A stretch of 64,000 nt of DNA from Cololabis saira. Lineage: Eukaryota; Chordata; Actinopteri; Beloniformes; Belonidae. Where the stretch lies: the NCBI RefSeq assembly GCF_033807715.1, contig NC_084592.1:21824501-21888500 (forward strand), written 5' to 3'. Made by a program: the position numbers and the translations under genes. This document shows positions 1 to 11,780 of this stretch, piece by piece. Under the pieces are notes generated by a model. That model made no database searches and had not been told where the DNA came from. It was given only the letters and a program-made list of their open reading frames with translations. Numbering within the stretch: position 1 is the stretch's first letter; every line of letters starts with the position of its first letter.

Positions 1-982
1 GTTTCATGGTAAAATCCACATTAGAATTTAAAATGTTTGTCATCATATATGAAGCCCTTTCATGATCAAGAAGATTGCAATGGTGCACTCCACTTTGAGA
101 GATCTGGATGGCTTGTGGTTTCCAGAAGTGAAACATGAGACATCCGGCTCTTCTCGCCAGAAGCTTGCTCCCAGTTTGGGTTTTGGAGGCAGACAACCTC
201 TTTATTTTTAAGATTAGACTTTAATGTGTTCTTTATAATACAACTTATTCTCATGAATTCCAGGAGACATAGCCCCCACCCACCCTTGTCTAGTACTTAA
301 CAGAACGTGCCTCTCTTTTAACTCCCTGTACATGTACATACCATAATGGCACCTTAAGTCATTTTTACACTGGTAAATAGAAAAAATGAAGAAAAAAAAA
401 CTGCTGACAGACAGCAACATCTGGCTTTTGAGTGCATTAAGAAAATGTATAATTGACATTCAGTCCTGCAGGAGTTACAAGTATTTGATTACCTCCAGCT
501 CCAGTTGGCATAAATAGAAACACAATATCCAAGTGAGCGGATCGTTATTCCATGAGGGTGCTGACCTTGGGGGGAAAGAGTGTATATGTAATAGGTTGCC
601 ATAACAGAAATGAAAATACTCATATCAACAACAAACAGATAAAAAGATGAGACTGACTGATTTCACATGTCTGAGAGATACCTGGTGGTTCACTATCAGC
701 CCCGCAGTGAGGACTGACTCCTGTGATCCAGTCAAAATAATACATTTCCCTAACTTTATCTGAAAGTATTGGATACACCATAATACCATGCCTCCATGTT
801 GCCATAGCTTATGAGTGTTAAGCACAGAGTTTGCCTTATCAGTGTACCCACGTTTACAAATAAAACATGTTTGAACACTGTCCATGTAGTGTAAGAACTG
901 CATTATTAACTTATTAATCTTCTGCAGTTCATTCCAAAGCATTGTATATAACCTCTGAGTAGCTTTCTGTGGATGAAACAGA
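1..982. other. Intergenic DNA, nothing recognised
   Basis: Reading both strands I find no exon-like coding stretch, RNA gene or known repeat. The ORFs are short and carry no family resemblance. The stretch ends at the target duplication of the transposon nest. Confidence 0.5.
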
Positions 983-1741
983 CTCTAGAGCAGTGGTCAC
1001 CAACCCTAGTCCTCAAGATACTGTCCTGCACGTTTTGGATGATTCCCCGGTTCAGCACACCGTGACACAAGTGGATGTGTCACTCACAGTGTTGGGAATA
1101 ACCGCGTTAAAAATAGCGGAGGTACTAAATAATTACTATTTCAAACGTGACTCACCAGACTCACCTCAACCTGACTTACCTGACCTGACACACTAAAAAT
1201 GACTCAGGCCAGATAACAGCAATTAGAAATCGGCTGCATCCGAAATTGCATTCTTCCACCCTAATGAGTATGCAAAAACAGTATATGAGATTTTTTAGTG
1301 CGTCCAAAACATTAGTACGTACTCAATAGTACGTGCTATCCATACTCATTCCGGAGAAATGTATTAGTGTGGATTGATGGACACTAGCTAATCAGAAACT
1401 TCCCACAATGCAATGCAGCAGTGTTTGGTTGCCAAGTGATACGTATATGTCATAAGTATAATATTAAGTATGATAATATTATTATATAATATTAATATTA
1501 TAATATTCATATATAATAATATTATATACCGTAATGTCATCTTGTTTCGGCCAGGATAAACGAGAAATAGCAAAGCGGTGCGCTGTTACTGCTGCTGTGA
1601 CACGTCACTTCCTCCCAACAGCAGGAAGTGACGTGTGCGCTCTGAATAGTACGTCCGAATTAATGCATACTACTGATATTTACTCAAAAGTGTGCCGAAC
1701 TTAAGTATACTTTTTAGTATATGTGTTTAGTATGGCATTTC

Positions 1742-1842
1742 TCCCCTCTGTGGGGTTGCTGGTGGCCTGGGTTCCGGGCTATTCCGTGTCGGCCTCTGGT
1801 CTCGCGGGTGGCGGGGTTGCTCCCCCCCCTCCCCCACTATAG

Positions 1843-1924
<82 letters not shown>

Positions 1925-2419
1925 ACGAACACACATATACACACACACGCATGATCATATACATACACGCATACACACACATAGACATACACGCTGGCTT
2001 GTTCACCTGCATGCTTGCTTTGTAGTTTTTGGGGTTAGGTAGCGGTAGCTTAGCTCAGACTGCGATCAGATCTCAAGATTTGTGTCGATTGCCCTTCATG
2101 TTTTGGTCGGCTCCGTGCCGGTTTCGTACTTTGTTTGTGGTTTTTTTGTTGCAGATTTCCAGTGCTTGACGTATGTCTCCGTGTGTTCCTGCTTCCTGGA
2201 TTGGCAGTGGATGTCGTCACCCCCCCCCCCCCCCAAAAAAACAAAAAACACTGGGTTTGTATGTGTATATTTATGTATGTGTATGCATATGTATGCGTAT
2301 ATATATGTATATATATTAAATATAGTAATAATGCACATATATATACCTTTGGTTTCTACCGTCATGGTATCAATCATTAATATGTGTGCAGACAAGGGAA
2401 AAAAAAAAAAAAAAAAAAA
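1742..2419 (+). mobile_element. 5'-truncated retroposed copy with poly-A tail
   Basis: The 13-bp sequence AGTATGGCATTTC occurs at 1729-1741 and again at 2420-2432. The segment between ends in about 21 A residues at 2399-2419. A duplication of this length plus a 3' poly-A tract is the signature of target-primed reverse transcription, as used by LINEs and their passengers. The insert holds a GC-rich start, a (CA)n tract and a poly-C run, but no RT reading frame. It is probably the 3' UTR of an L1/Tx1-type LINE; the family is inferred. Confidence 0.7.
1845..1922. repeat. (CA)n microsatellite
   Basis: About 39 uninterrupted CA units, followed to about 2000 by a decayed CA/TA-rich tail. The Thr-His and Cys-Val ORFs across it are artefacts of the repeat. 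Confidence 0.97.
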
Positions 2420-3000
2420 AGTATGGCATTTCGGACGCACCGATCATGTCAGTGTATCGTAACGCGCCACATTTCATTGTCAGTAACAGTAATGGCGTTG
2501 TAACGTTTGAAATAGTAATTAGTTAGATTACCCATTACAGGGAAAAAATAACGGCGTTAGTAAACAGCGTTATTTTTAACGCCGTTATTCCCAACACTTG
2601 TCACCAATACCCACTTTTCCACCAAACCGGTTCCAGACCTGGGCCAGTGCTGGTGCTGGTTAACAACTCGTTCAACTTGCAAACCAGCTGAGAACCGGTT
2701 TGTTTTCTCATGTCTTGGGTGCTAAGGGGAGCCAGGTCATTACGTCACTGTAAACGTCAGTTATGTCGCTGTAAATGTCAGTTACATGGCTGCGTTTGCA
2801 TTGGCGCGAAAATTTAAACAACAACAACGTATTTGCTCTAATATGGACTTGGTCCACGTAGCACCCTCCGTGGATCACATCACTGAAAGACAGGTTGTCT
2901 CCTCCACCAACCACTGCTGCTTTGCTGTATCCATATTAATTCGTTGCTTATTTGAAAATGGCGCTGTATCACAGTCTTGCTATTGCCGTTGGTCTTAGTA

Positions 3001-4173
3001 GCTGAATCCCAATCTCCCCCCTCACAGACTCACAGACTTACGTGCGCGCTCCCGCAACTTGCGTAAGGGTTTAGGACTGTCCCATTCCTAAAGTCGTTAA
3101 GTGCGCGAGGGCTCCCGGCAGACATTTTGAGCCCTTACTGCTCCCTTACCGTAAGTCTGCATCTTTTGGAAAGGGAATTGCCCACAGTTCATTGCGTTGT
3201 GACATAAAAGGAGGTTACCAGGGAGAATGTAAACAAAACAGGGGGCGGAGGAAAAGAATTCATGTGCGACTGCGAGTGCAGTCCAAATGAAGTTTTGGAC
3301 TTTCTTCAAGACTAAAGACAAGAAAAGAGGCTGAGGGAGCTGGATGAAAAGGGGGAGGAGAGGGAAAAGAAGAGGGATGACCAGTTATCTAAGTTAATTG
3401 ACATTTTTGGGAAGATGGTGGACAAAATTTAGTTTTCTTCATCATTTTTTTATTCATAATTTGAGGTTCATTTATATTAGACAAATCCTCAGTTGACCTG
3501 GTGTTGAATAAACAAGACTTGCTTTTCTTTAATCTGAGTTAACAGAAATGCATACATGTGAATACTAGCAAGATAGTTTTAGATCCAACACAAACAAGTC
3601 AGGCAGTAATTTGGTTATTCATTTATTTATGACCACAAAATTTAAACAATTTCAGCAAGTTGAACAAAAATGTTGCAGTAAATAGTGATAATATAACTGA
3701 AATATTTAGTTCAGGATACCATCAGTTTACACGCTCTTACAAAAATGAAATTACTCGGCGAATGAGCCTGGCATACTGGATGCGCTGGTATGGGTAGATT
3801 GAAAGAAAGACAATGTTAACAAGGAAATACATATTGTACTGTGCGCATATTTAAATTGTGTTCTTTGTTGAATTTTATGCTCCTTTATATAGGCTACCAC
3901 TTCGTTTTCAACATCCGTAGGATGATCATTCCCAAACTTATAATACCGCTACGTAACATTTTGATCTGACTAGGAATTTTGTAAATTGAAATTTTAAATA
4001 AAATAAACATTTTGATCTGACGTGTTTCCGGTTTCTGCTAAGTGCTGTCCCATTCCTATTTATACCATTTGGAGCCCTCACACCCTCTCACACTTAATCA
4101 CGTGCCGCTGACGTCACTGAAAGTCTGTGAGGGCTCAGGGCTGGAGGGTTTAGGGTGGAGATTGGGATTCAGC
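3001..4173 (+). mobile_element. DNA transposon with 5-bp TAGTA target duplication
   Basis: The terminal inverted repeat is GCTGAATCCCAATCTCC at both ends. The flanks at 2996-3000 and 4174-4178 are both TAGTA. Sub-terminal repeats (TCACAGACT and similar) also match in inverted orientation. The copy retains a short coding remnant at 3316-3432 but no transposase. The superfamily is unassigned; the coding remnant suggests a PIF/Harbinger-like two-gene ancestor, although the 5-bp duplication does not fit that family's usual 3 bp. Confidence 0.75.
3316..3432 (+). pseudogene. Remnant of a transposon-encoded SANT/MADF-type protein, C-terminal tail
   Basis: An open frame of 38 residues ends at a TAG. 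Its composition is a highly charged helix (ELDEKGEEREKKRDDQ) followed by LSKLIDIFGKMVDKI. This looks like the C-terminal coiled-coil tail of the Myb/SANT-like DNA-binding proteins carried by many fish DNA transposons. The frame is blocked by TAA just upstream, so the DNA-binding part is gone or out of frame. The assignment rests on resemblance alone. Confidence 0.45.
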
Positions 4174-4453
4174 TAGTAACTCCACCCCCTCTGCCTACGT
4201 AAGCGGTTCTGTCTTCTCGTTCTCGCCCAGCAAAGAGTTCTTTGTCAGTGGAAACAGAAAGCCCGGTTCCAAACACAGCACTGGCTCAGAACCAGCCCTG
4301 GAACCGGTTTGGTGGAAAAGGGGTATGACAGACTTGTGTAGACCTTGATGACAAGCTGATGACGATCATTAATTAGAATCAGGTTTGTTGACGTAGGGAA
4401 ACATGCAGGACAGTAGATCTTTAAGACCGGGGTTGATGACGACTGCTCTAGAG

Positions 4454-7400
4454 CTTCATGATCATCCGGCCCAGTGTTTTCTCTACAACAACTGCTACCA
4501 GAGCTGAAATATAAACTAGCAATGCCCCTCCCACAGGCCACTGCAACTGGCCTAGCCCCATAAGCACCAGGCAAAGTGATGGATGCTATTTGGTTATCAG
4601 CATTTGGAATTAGGAATTTTGGACGGATTTGATCATAATGACTGTAAGGTCATTTTAATTAGTATCCTAAGCTGGTATAAAATAAGCCATCCAATTGAAA
4701 TAGTAACTGAAAGAAGGTGAGCATGTTCCAGCGGGCTTCTAGTCTTGCCAGCCCGCCCATTTGTAACAGGGCGCCCTGCAGGCTTCAAAGGGTGAACAGG
4801 GGTTTTGCTCAGGTCTTCTTATAAACTCTATGGCTTTTTCTTGGTCATCTACTGTCGATTATCAGATAATCACTCAGCGATCTCAATCCTATTCCTTTTG
4901 CAATCTTACTTTTGTTTTATAGTGTACCATTTGTATCCCACTCTTTTTTTACAATACAATTAATTGCCCAGTATAGGAGGATTTATAAAAATTCTATTCT
5001 ATTCTATTATCTATCCCTCTGCCAAATTAGGGCTGTCATTTCTGCTTTTCACTCAAACCAAATATATTATACCTCAGAAAGGGAGTAAGTAAGCTGCAGA
5101 TCTTGGAAATGGGCCTTTCTGGAAGCAGCAGAGCTGAATAAGTAGACCGAATGACTGCAGCTATTAACTTGGAGCGGTTTCAGCTTTGACAGATAGCAGG
5201 GACCTGCCTCTAATGATGCTGCACAGTCACACCAACAAGCTAGCAGCCTAATTCTTAGGAGAAAGGTCGCAAATAAACGGCATGCTGGGCAGTCAGATGT
5301 AACTTTGCTGCTGGTGCAAATCAGCAAGAGCACAGTAATTAAATAAAATAAACAATAATTGTTTCATTGGGTATCCTTGCAAAAGTAATTATGATTTTCC
5401 AAGCAGGTCTATATAGCCTTGGGAGATAAACCAACTCTTCTGACGCATCTTACAATGCCCAGATCAGTCATTATTTGCATCAAATTGGTATTTCAGTGAG
5501 ATTATTTCCCCCAGATCTCATTGTGTCTCCTCCCTGTTTAGGAAAGCATACAAAAAAACATTTTTGCTTGAGGCATAAGGGGTAGGGGAAAAAAAAAAAG
5601 ATGTTAGATGCATTCATCAAATATGGCAATTTGCTTAATGGACTCTGACAAAGCCACTGGCGGTCTTTATTTAGATGCAGATGATTTCCTCTGTACTGGC
5701 TTCTTCTGTCACTGTAGAAAGCACCTGCCAGAAAAAAGAGAAAGAAGCTCCCTCCTGTTTTTACAGACTGACAGTTAATCAACACTACTGTCTGTTGGTA
5801 TATAAGACTGACTGACTGCACAACCTCCTGTGGTTCATATATTTCCCCATTCAATTGGTGTGAAATTTCTAATGATGGGGAAAAATGGGAACAATCTATC
5901 TCCAACCTACTATACTGCAGTGTAACATCTGAAGACATATGGACACAGTTACCCTCATGCAGAAGAAATATGGAGGCTGAAGGAAATATTGGCAAGTTTA
6001 ATTTTGCGTCTTTTTGTCATTACATGCAGAACAGCGCTGCTCAGAATCATAGCTGTCACTCCAAGAAAAACTGCCTGATGAGGCAAGATGAAAGAGCATT
6101 TCTAATTTTTTCTGTACCACAGCACTTGATATTAAACACTATGAATGGAGGCCAGCAAATATGAGGCCTTTCTGTATTCAATTGCTGTCTTGCTTATGGG
6201 AAACTTTTAGGCCTGGAGGAGCTGATAAGAATGCAACCAGCATACCGAGGACGCAGGAATTTCCCGCCATAACAAAGCCTCTACCTCTAATAGAGCATAT
6301 TCATCCGTTTGATCACAGCTTTTTTATTTCATCAGACGTAATTTTTGTATGGAATTAATGTTTCATTTTCCGATTTAAAACGTGCCATCTTAAGAATCAA
6401 AGAATCCATTGTGTCAATACGTCATGAAGGCACCTCAAACATGACTTTAAATCTCTTATCTGAAGTTGAAAATTAGCACTTTGGTTTATTTAGAGTGATT
6501 AATTCGAATAGTCAAATAGTTATGACAAATAAAATTAATTCGAAAATATATTTTAGTTCATTCCATATATGGATTGCTGTTTATATAACCCAACAGATGC
6601 TAGAAGCAGAGAGTTCCTCCTTGTATGTTTATTGACAGCAGGTTATTGGTACAACAACTACAGTTTGTGTGTAAGAACTCCATTCACACTGTCATTTAAG
6701 TGAAATTACATTCTGGGAATTTTATCAGTGGCTTAGAAGACCACTTTCTGTTTTATACATAACGGATTCCCCCCAGTATTTTTCATTAATTGACATTTCG
6801 CTGCAAACACATTTTAAATCAGAACTGCTTCAGTTAATTCTGTTTTGGCCCCCTACAAAAGTTTAATACTACCTGAACAGATGTGTTGAAGCCACAGACC
6901 AGAGGCTGACCTTTATGCAATACAGAAAATGCAAACGATGAGCCTGTGCGTGTCCTAACTCACATGCTAAGATCTTTTTGTTTGCAACACAAGGACTTAT
7001 GTGATTACTGCTAAAGTCTGGGCGACTGATACCAAAGGACACCTTCAGTGTCCTTGTGGGAGTCATGTTCCTGATATGTCCAGATAGTTATAATATCGTG
7101 GCTGATCCCTATGGCTCTGATTATTAACTGAATTAAAAAATGAAAATGCTTGTTTTGAAATTGCACTGCAAGCTAACTGGGAAATTAAACATTTGTTAGC
7201 GAAGAAGAAGACTGAGGTCCTGTGGGTTTTGCTGGCAGGATGAAGTCAGGAAAATAAACAAAATAAAAGGATATCTTCTTTAATGAGGCTTAAACATGGC
7301 TTCTGTGCTTAAGATTTGCTAATGGAGATTAATCTACGGTACCGTGGAAGTTTCAAATCCACTGTGTCACTCATCGCCTTGGAGAGATTAGCAACCGTCC

Positions 7401-10380
7401 ATCAGGGGAAATAATAAGTGAGTTTTTTACACATACACATTGGGACTAAGGGTCTTTTGGGAGATCGGGAACGCATGTGTATTGTACCATGGAAGTTTTT
7501 AGCATCTGTATCGAAACCAAATTCAAGCAAAGACCTTCAAAGCTCATCAAACAAATGACCTGTGGCAGGGACCTTTATATCCTACATAAAGAGCTTCTCT
7601 GAATTCAGCCATGGGTCACTGGAGAAGTCCAGTTGGATTGAAGGTAGTTTGTTTGATATTTATGAGGCACAGTGTTTTTGAGGCAAATATGTGCAAAAAT
7701 ACTTGATTCTTGGGGACAAGTATTGAAGTTTGTAAGTTTGAAGTTAAATAAGCCAGACTCATCTCATCTCCAACCAATTAGTTAATCCAAACAGATTTTG
7801 CGGGAAATTTATAGCATTAAAGCAAATCTGAGAGCATGATTACTCACCACCTGTCCAGACGGTAAAACATATTATTTGAGGTGTGTGCATCTGTTCCTCT
7901 TCCAAACATGTGACATGTGAGTCAGCGATCAGTCCAGCCTCAGTGTTGAAACAGACAGCAACATACTGTCTAAATACCCTTCAACAATATTCTCTCAGTG
8001 CTGGCATGGAACGATTGTGCTCCAGTTTACAAATCTGTTCGTCATAACCGCAGGCAATAACAAACAGGCAGGCGGCAGCAGTCATTACTGATGGCATTTG
8101 ATGAAGAATAGGTCAACGGTTGAATTTGCCACGTGAAACAAAAACATCAAATCAATGATTTCCATTGACTTGATACACCAAAAGCAATCACTTCCCTGCA
8201 TCTCTGTAGTAAAATATCAGAGCAAAAAAAAAAAGATAAAGAAAAAGATGGTACTGCATGTAAGAGAGTGAGTCAATCTTGTTTACACGGGCAACGGCTT
8301 TGTCAGGACCTTGTCACAGCTGCCATGATGAAGAGAGGGGATTGTTGTTCCCCATCTGGACACATTATAAACTCAGAGAGAGGAACAGGGTTACAAATTT
8401 GGGCATGTCATATAGCAAGCACTACACCATGGCTGCAAAACAGACTATACATCTGGAAAAACATGATGGACGCTGGCATTTCTTGTAGAGCATCTTGCAG
8501 TTCTTTATCATTCTGGCTGTCACAGTTCAGTGTGATTTGTTCTTTCAGAAAATTAGTTGTAAATGGCTGTTTCTCAGGCGGTATTTGGGGGAATACCGCT
8601 GAGGGAAGAGGCTGAGCTGTTTAAGTTCACCATTTAATTAAAATCCAAGTGGGAATGGCATGCAGAAGAAGTCTGACTCCTTTAGAGAGACTTTACTTTC
8701 AAATTTTATGTTATGGTTGGAGGGCAACCTTTGAGACATTGTAATATTACTAAGTAAGAAAAAAATCAAAGCTTCAGTGTGCCTTTTGGGCGCTGCTACT
8801 TCAGTCATTTCTCACAAACATTTATTATTTTGTCAAACAATAAGACTCAGCGGAGACTGGAGCATAGAGCTCTGAGACTATATCATTTAGGTTACACATC
8901 AGGTAGCACAGAAATAAAACGATGAATAATAGTAGCCTACTCGTAACTACAACAGTGGACACTAGAGGGCGCTGTTTTGCAAGATAATTTCCCTTTGTCA
9001 ACGTGCTAGTCAACATGCAATTCAAGTGTTCAGTAATGTAATTCCACTTCCATGAAGTTTAGATACTTAAATGTGTTAAATGTTGTTTTGGAAGCCCTGA
9101 CTTTTAGCCCTTAATGTCACTAGTAATTAATTCAGCTCTACTGTAACAATTTTGTTCCTCTTTTTTCTAGTGAAAGTGCTCATCTTTTTGTTTGACTAAC
9201 AATTAATTCCGAATTTTAATTGAAACCCTGCAATTAGTCAGTTTGCTAATCAGCTATGGGGTTGCAACTAATAAATACTTTCCATGTCAGTTCATTTTCT
9301 CATTAAAATTCTAACTAATCCATCCATCTATTATTTTGAAAAAAGCTTCAAAGATTGGTGAATCTTTGTTTATAATTCCAACATTGAGACTTCCATGTCT
9401 TGTTTTGCTCATTCAACTGTCTAAATCCGAGGATTCATAATCTTTACTTCTGCAGATCCAGAAAGTCTGGACCTATAAGCCAATATGTGGCTTATGTTGG
9501 GAATTTTAAGTAAAATGTAAGGCCCCATTTGCAGTCTGGACTGTAGTCTGTCAATGAAAAGTACAAAAAATAACATACACGACACAAGGTGAGGCAAGGT
9601 ACACTCACACATTCAGGCCCAGGACCCTCTCGGCATCATAATAGATGGGGTGGATGTGAAGGTGAAGTTTGTTAGTTTTTTTTTCTTGCATGTGTGTGGG
9701 TGTTAGTGTGTGTTTGTGTGTGCAGGGACACACGTGTGTATGTATTTGGGGCTAGGGTCAATGCCATATATAGTACTTGTCTCATGAGGAATTCTTGGGT
9801 GTTATTGTGCGTGACTGGAATATCTTGGTTATAGAAAGTTCCATGCAATTTCTAATGTTTGATGAAATCTGAACTTAAATTAGCAGAATAAGGCTTTTAT
9901 TCCTTTAATTAGTTTGCTTATTGATAGCTTTGTTGTACGCTTTAGTTCAGTTCAGTTATATTCAATAATATTTCCCCAAGGGAAATTCCATGTTGCAAGA
10001 ACTCTGTATTTAAGTGTAAGTCATTATAGATGGTTATGGCTGTGGACATGAAGGATCTGCTGTAGCTCTCTGTGTTTTAGTAGATCTGAAGAAGCTTCTG
10101 ATTGAAGACACTTTTATTGAATCACTGTATTGTGAAGAGGAAGCTCAGGGTTGTCTATTATATTCATGAAGCTTCCTTTTTTTGTGCACAGTCAGCTCTA
10201 CAGGCACCAACACAGTCCCCGGAACAGAACTAACCTTCTTTATCAGTTTATTGAGTGTGTGTGTGTTTTCATTTACAGGCTCTAATGTTTATTACATGAT
10301 AATCATCTCTTTTGTCTTGTTCACAACCAAGATGAGATGATTGTTACCACACCATCCCTCAAAACGGTCCACCAGTTCTC
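4454..10380. other. Intergenic, low-repeat region
   Basis: No exon, RNA gene or transposon with recognisable ends is seen, apart from a short ATTCT run at 4993-5010. The region is AT-rich and lacks the patchwork of repeats seen elsewhere. That leaves room for conserved non-coding elements, which cannot be judged without an alignment. Confidence 0.4.
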
Positions 10381-10917
10381 TGTAGTCAGACTCTCATCCA
10401 TCACTGGTATGCCCCACAACCGCAGGGTCATCTGACTAGTTCTGCAAAGTATACCAAAAGAAGAAGCTGGACATTGTTTTATTGTAGGTTTTTGCAAAAT
10501 CTATGATTCACATGTACAATCATAATCTTCTATTAACCTGCCACAGCAGCTGCTGACCACCTTCTACACTGCCATCATACGTCTGTTCTCTGCACTTCCA
10601 TCACTGTCTGGTTCGGAGTGGCCATCAAACTAGACAAGCACAGACTGCAACAGATAATCAGGTCTGCAGAGAGGATAATTGGGACTAACCTCCCATCTAT
10701 CCAGGACCTGTACCTGTCCAGGACCAGGAAACGGGCAGGTAACATCTCTGCAGGCCCCTCACACCCAGGACACAGTCTGTTTGAACTCCTCCCCTCTGGA
10801 CGGCGCTATATAGCTTTGTACGCTAAAACCTCCAGACACAGAGACGGTTTCTTCCCCCAAGCTGTTGCTCTGATCAACTCTCATCACTCATAGTCTCAGA
10901 GTAATCAACCACTGTGC

Positions 10918-11015
<98 letters not shown>
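10918..11015. repeat. (TAA)n microsatellite
   Basis: About 32 TAA units in the 3' end of the LINE copy. The poly-Tyr reading on the opposite strand is an artefact. Confidence 0.97.
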
Positions 11016-11016
<1 letters not shown>

Positions 11017-11073
11017 TAATAAACACAATTATATGCTGTAACAATGCACCTTTCAATACTTGGCCAATAAAGC

Positions 11074-11157
11074 TTATTCTATTCTATTCTATTCTATTCT
11101 ATTCTATTCTATTCTATTCTATTCTATTCTATTCTATCCATTCTATTCTATTCTATT
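11074..11157. repeat. (ATTCT)n pentanucleotide repeat
   Basis: Sixteen or so ATTCT units with one interruption form the tail of the LINE copy. A shorter run of the same unit lies at 4993-5010. Confidence 0.95.
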
Positions 11158-11603
11158 GTATTTGTGCATAATCCATCAATGTTCCTGTAAAGGTAAGATA
11201 ATTCATTAATATTTTGATATAGTTATCTGGTCATAAGAATCATCCAATTATCTATACTATAGATATAATATTGAACAGGAGGCATTGATAAATACAGGCC
11301 TGGATTTGGGGGTGCAGGACAAAAGGTTTGGCAACAGTGACCCCTGGTGGACATAGATGGCTTTTCAGCGTCTAAAGGGAAGATGAACGCAGGAGGGAGG
11401 GGTAAAAAAAGAGTTGTGCCCTTCCATTTTAAGCAGCTGTTCACTGCAAATGTTCCATTGACCTATTAGGAAGAGACTATGAGCTCATATGGCATTAATT
11501 AATAGAAACAAAAATCAGCCAATTAATTTTTAATTACACCATGGGCAACAACATAGACGCAATCAGATAAAAGATCCGGTTGTTCCGGAAAGCGGAAGAA
11601 CCC

Positions 11604-11616
11604 GTTGCTAAGCAAC
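11604..11616. promoter_or_regulatory. RFX X-box in the nme8 promoter
   Basis: GTTGCTAAGCAAC is a perfect 6+1+6 palindrome fitting the X-box consensus bound by RFX-family factors, which activate ciliary genes. It lies 165 bp before the nme8 start codon, next to GC-rich sequence with two GGAA (ETS-like) cores at 11587-11597. This position is typical for X-boxes of axonemal genes. The site is seen directly; binding is inferred. Confidence 0.75.
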
Positions 11617-11780
11617 CAACGTGGGGCCAAAACAAGCGAGACTGCCGTGGACCGTAATTAACATTACAGCGATTACATTTTAACACAATTAGTCGTTTTA
11701 CTTATTCGTTAAGCTACAGCCGTTTTTAGACACCGACAAGTCAGTAAATATATTTAATTTGACTTTAATGTGTTTATCAA

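Larger units (their letters stand above)
1235..2439. mobile_element. Inverted-repeat DNA element nested at the third level
   Basis: The left end starts TGCATCCGAAATTGCAT and the right end, on the opposite strand, TGCGTCCGAAATGCCAT. The body includes an AT-rich palindromic stretch around 1455-1540. The right arm is split by a retroposed insertion at 1742-2419. I could not settle a target duplication, so the superfamily is left open. Confidence 0.6.
1088..2598. mobile_element. Inverted-repeat DNA element nested in the 991-4445 shell
   Basis: The left end reads AGTGTTGGGAATAACCGCG and the right end, on the opposite strand, AGTGTTGGGAATAACGGCG, followed by further matching GTTAAAAATA. The flanks TGTCACTC and TGTCACCA look like a decayed 8-bp duplication, which suggests hAT. 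The inside is occupied by another element (1235-2439). It encodes nothing recognisable. Confidence 0.7.
2608..4325. mobile_element. Inverted-repeat DNA element (hAT-like) in the right half of the nest
   Basis: The left end reads TACCCACTTTTCCACCAAAC and the right end, on the opposite strand, TACCCCTTTTCCACCAAACC. Both continue into CGGTTCCAG with a GCCAGTGCTG block shared further in. I found no convincing target duplication. It contains a further complete element at 3001-4173. Confidence 0.7.
991..4445. mobile_element. hAT-type DNA transposon, outer shell of a nested cluster
   Basis: The ends are inverted repeats: CAGTGGTCACCAACCC on the left, and CAGTCGTCATCAACCC when the right end is read on the opposite strand. 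Similarity continues for about 45 bp, to CTGTCCTGCAYGTTT. The flanks at 983-990 and 4446-4453 are both CTCTAGAG, a perfect 8-bp duplication fitting the hAT nTnnnnAn target rule. Most of the interior is younger insertions; only a few hundred bases belong to the shell. A 205-bp relative lies at 25257-25461. No transposase is visible, so it is non-autonomous. Confidence 0.85.
10395..11160 (+). mobile_element. 3' end of an L2-like non-LTR retrotransposon (LINE)
   Basis: The translation around 10560-10893 includes the TSITVWFG motif and then KHRLQQIIRSAERIIG, LPSIQDLY, HPGHSLFELLPSGRR and FFPQAVALIN, ending in TAG. These are hallmarks of the C-terminus downstream of the RT domain in fish L2/Rex1-like LINEs. 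Upstream the frame is broken. The 3' end runs into (TAA)n and a (ATTCT)n tail after an AATAAA at 11066-11071. It is heavily 5'-truncated. Confidence 0.7.

Noticed and set aside
1721..2012. Thr-His and Cys-Val repeat frames
   Set aside because: They arise from the (CA)n tract.
10874..11056. Poly-Tyr frame
   Set aside because: It is the (TAA)n repeat read on the - strand.
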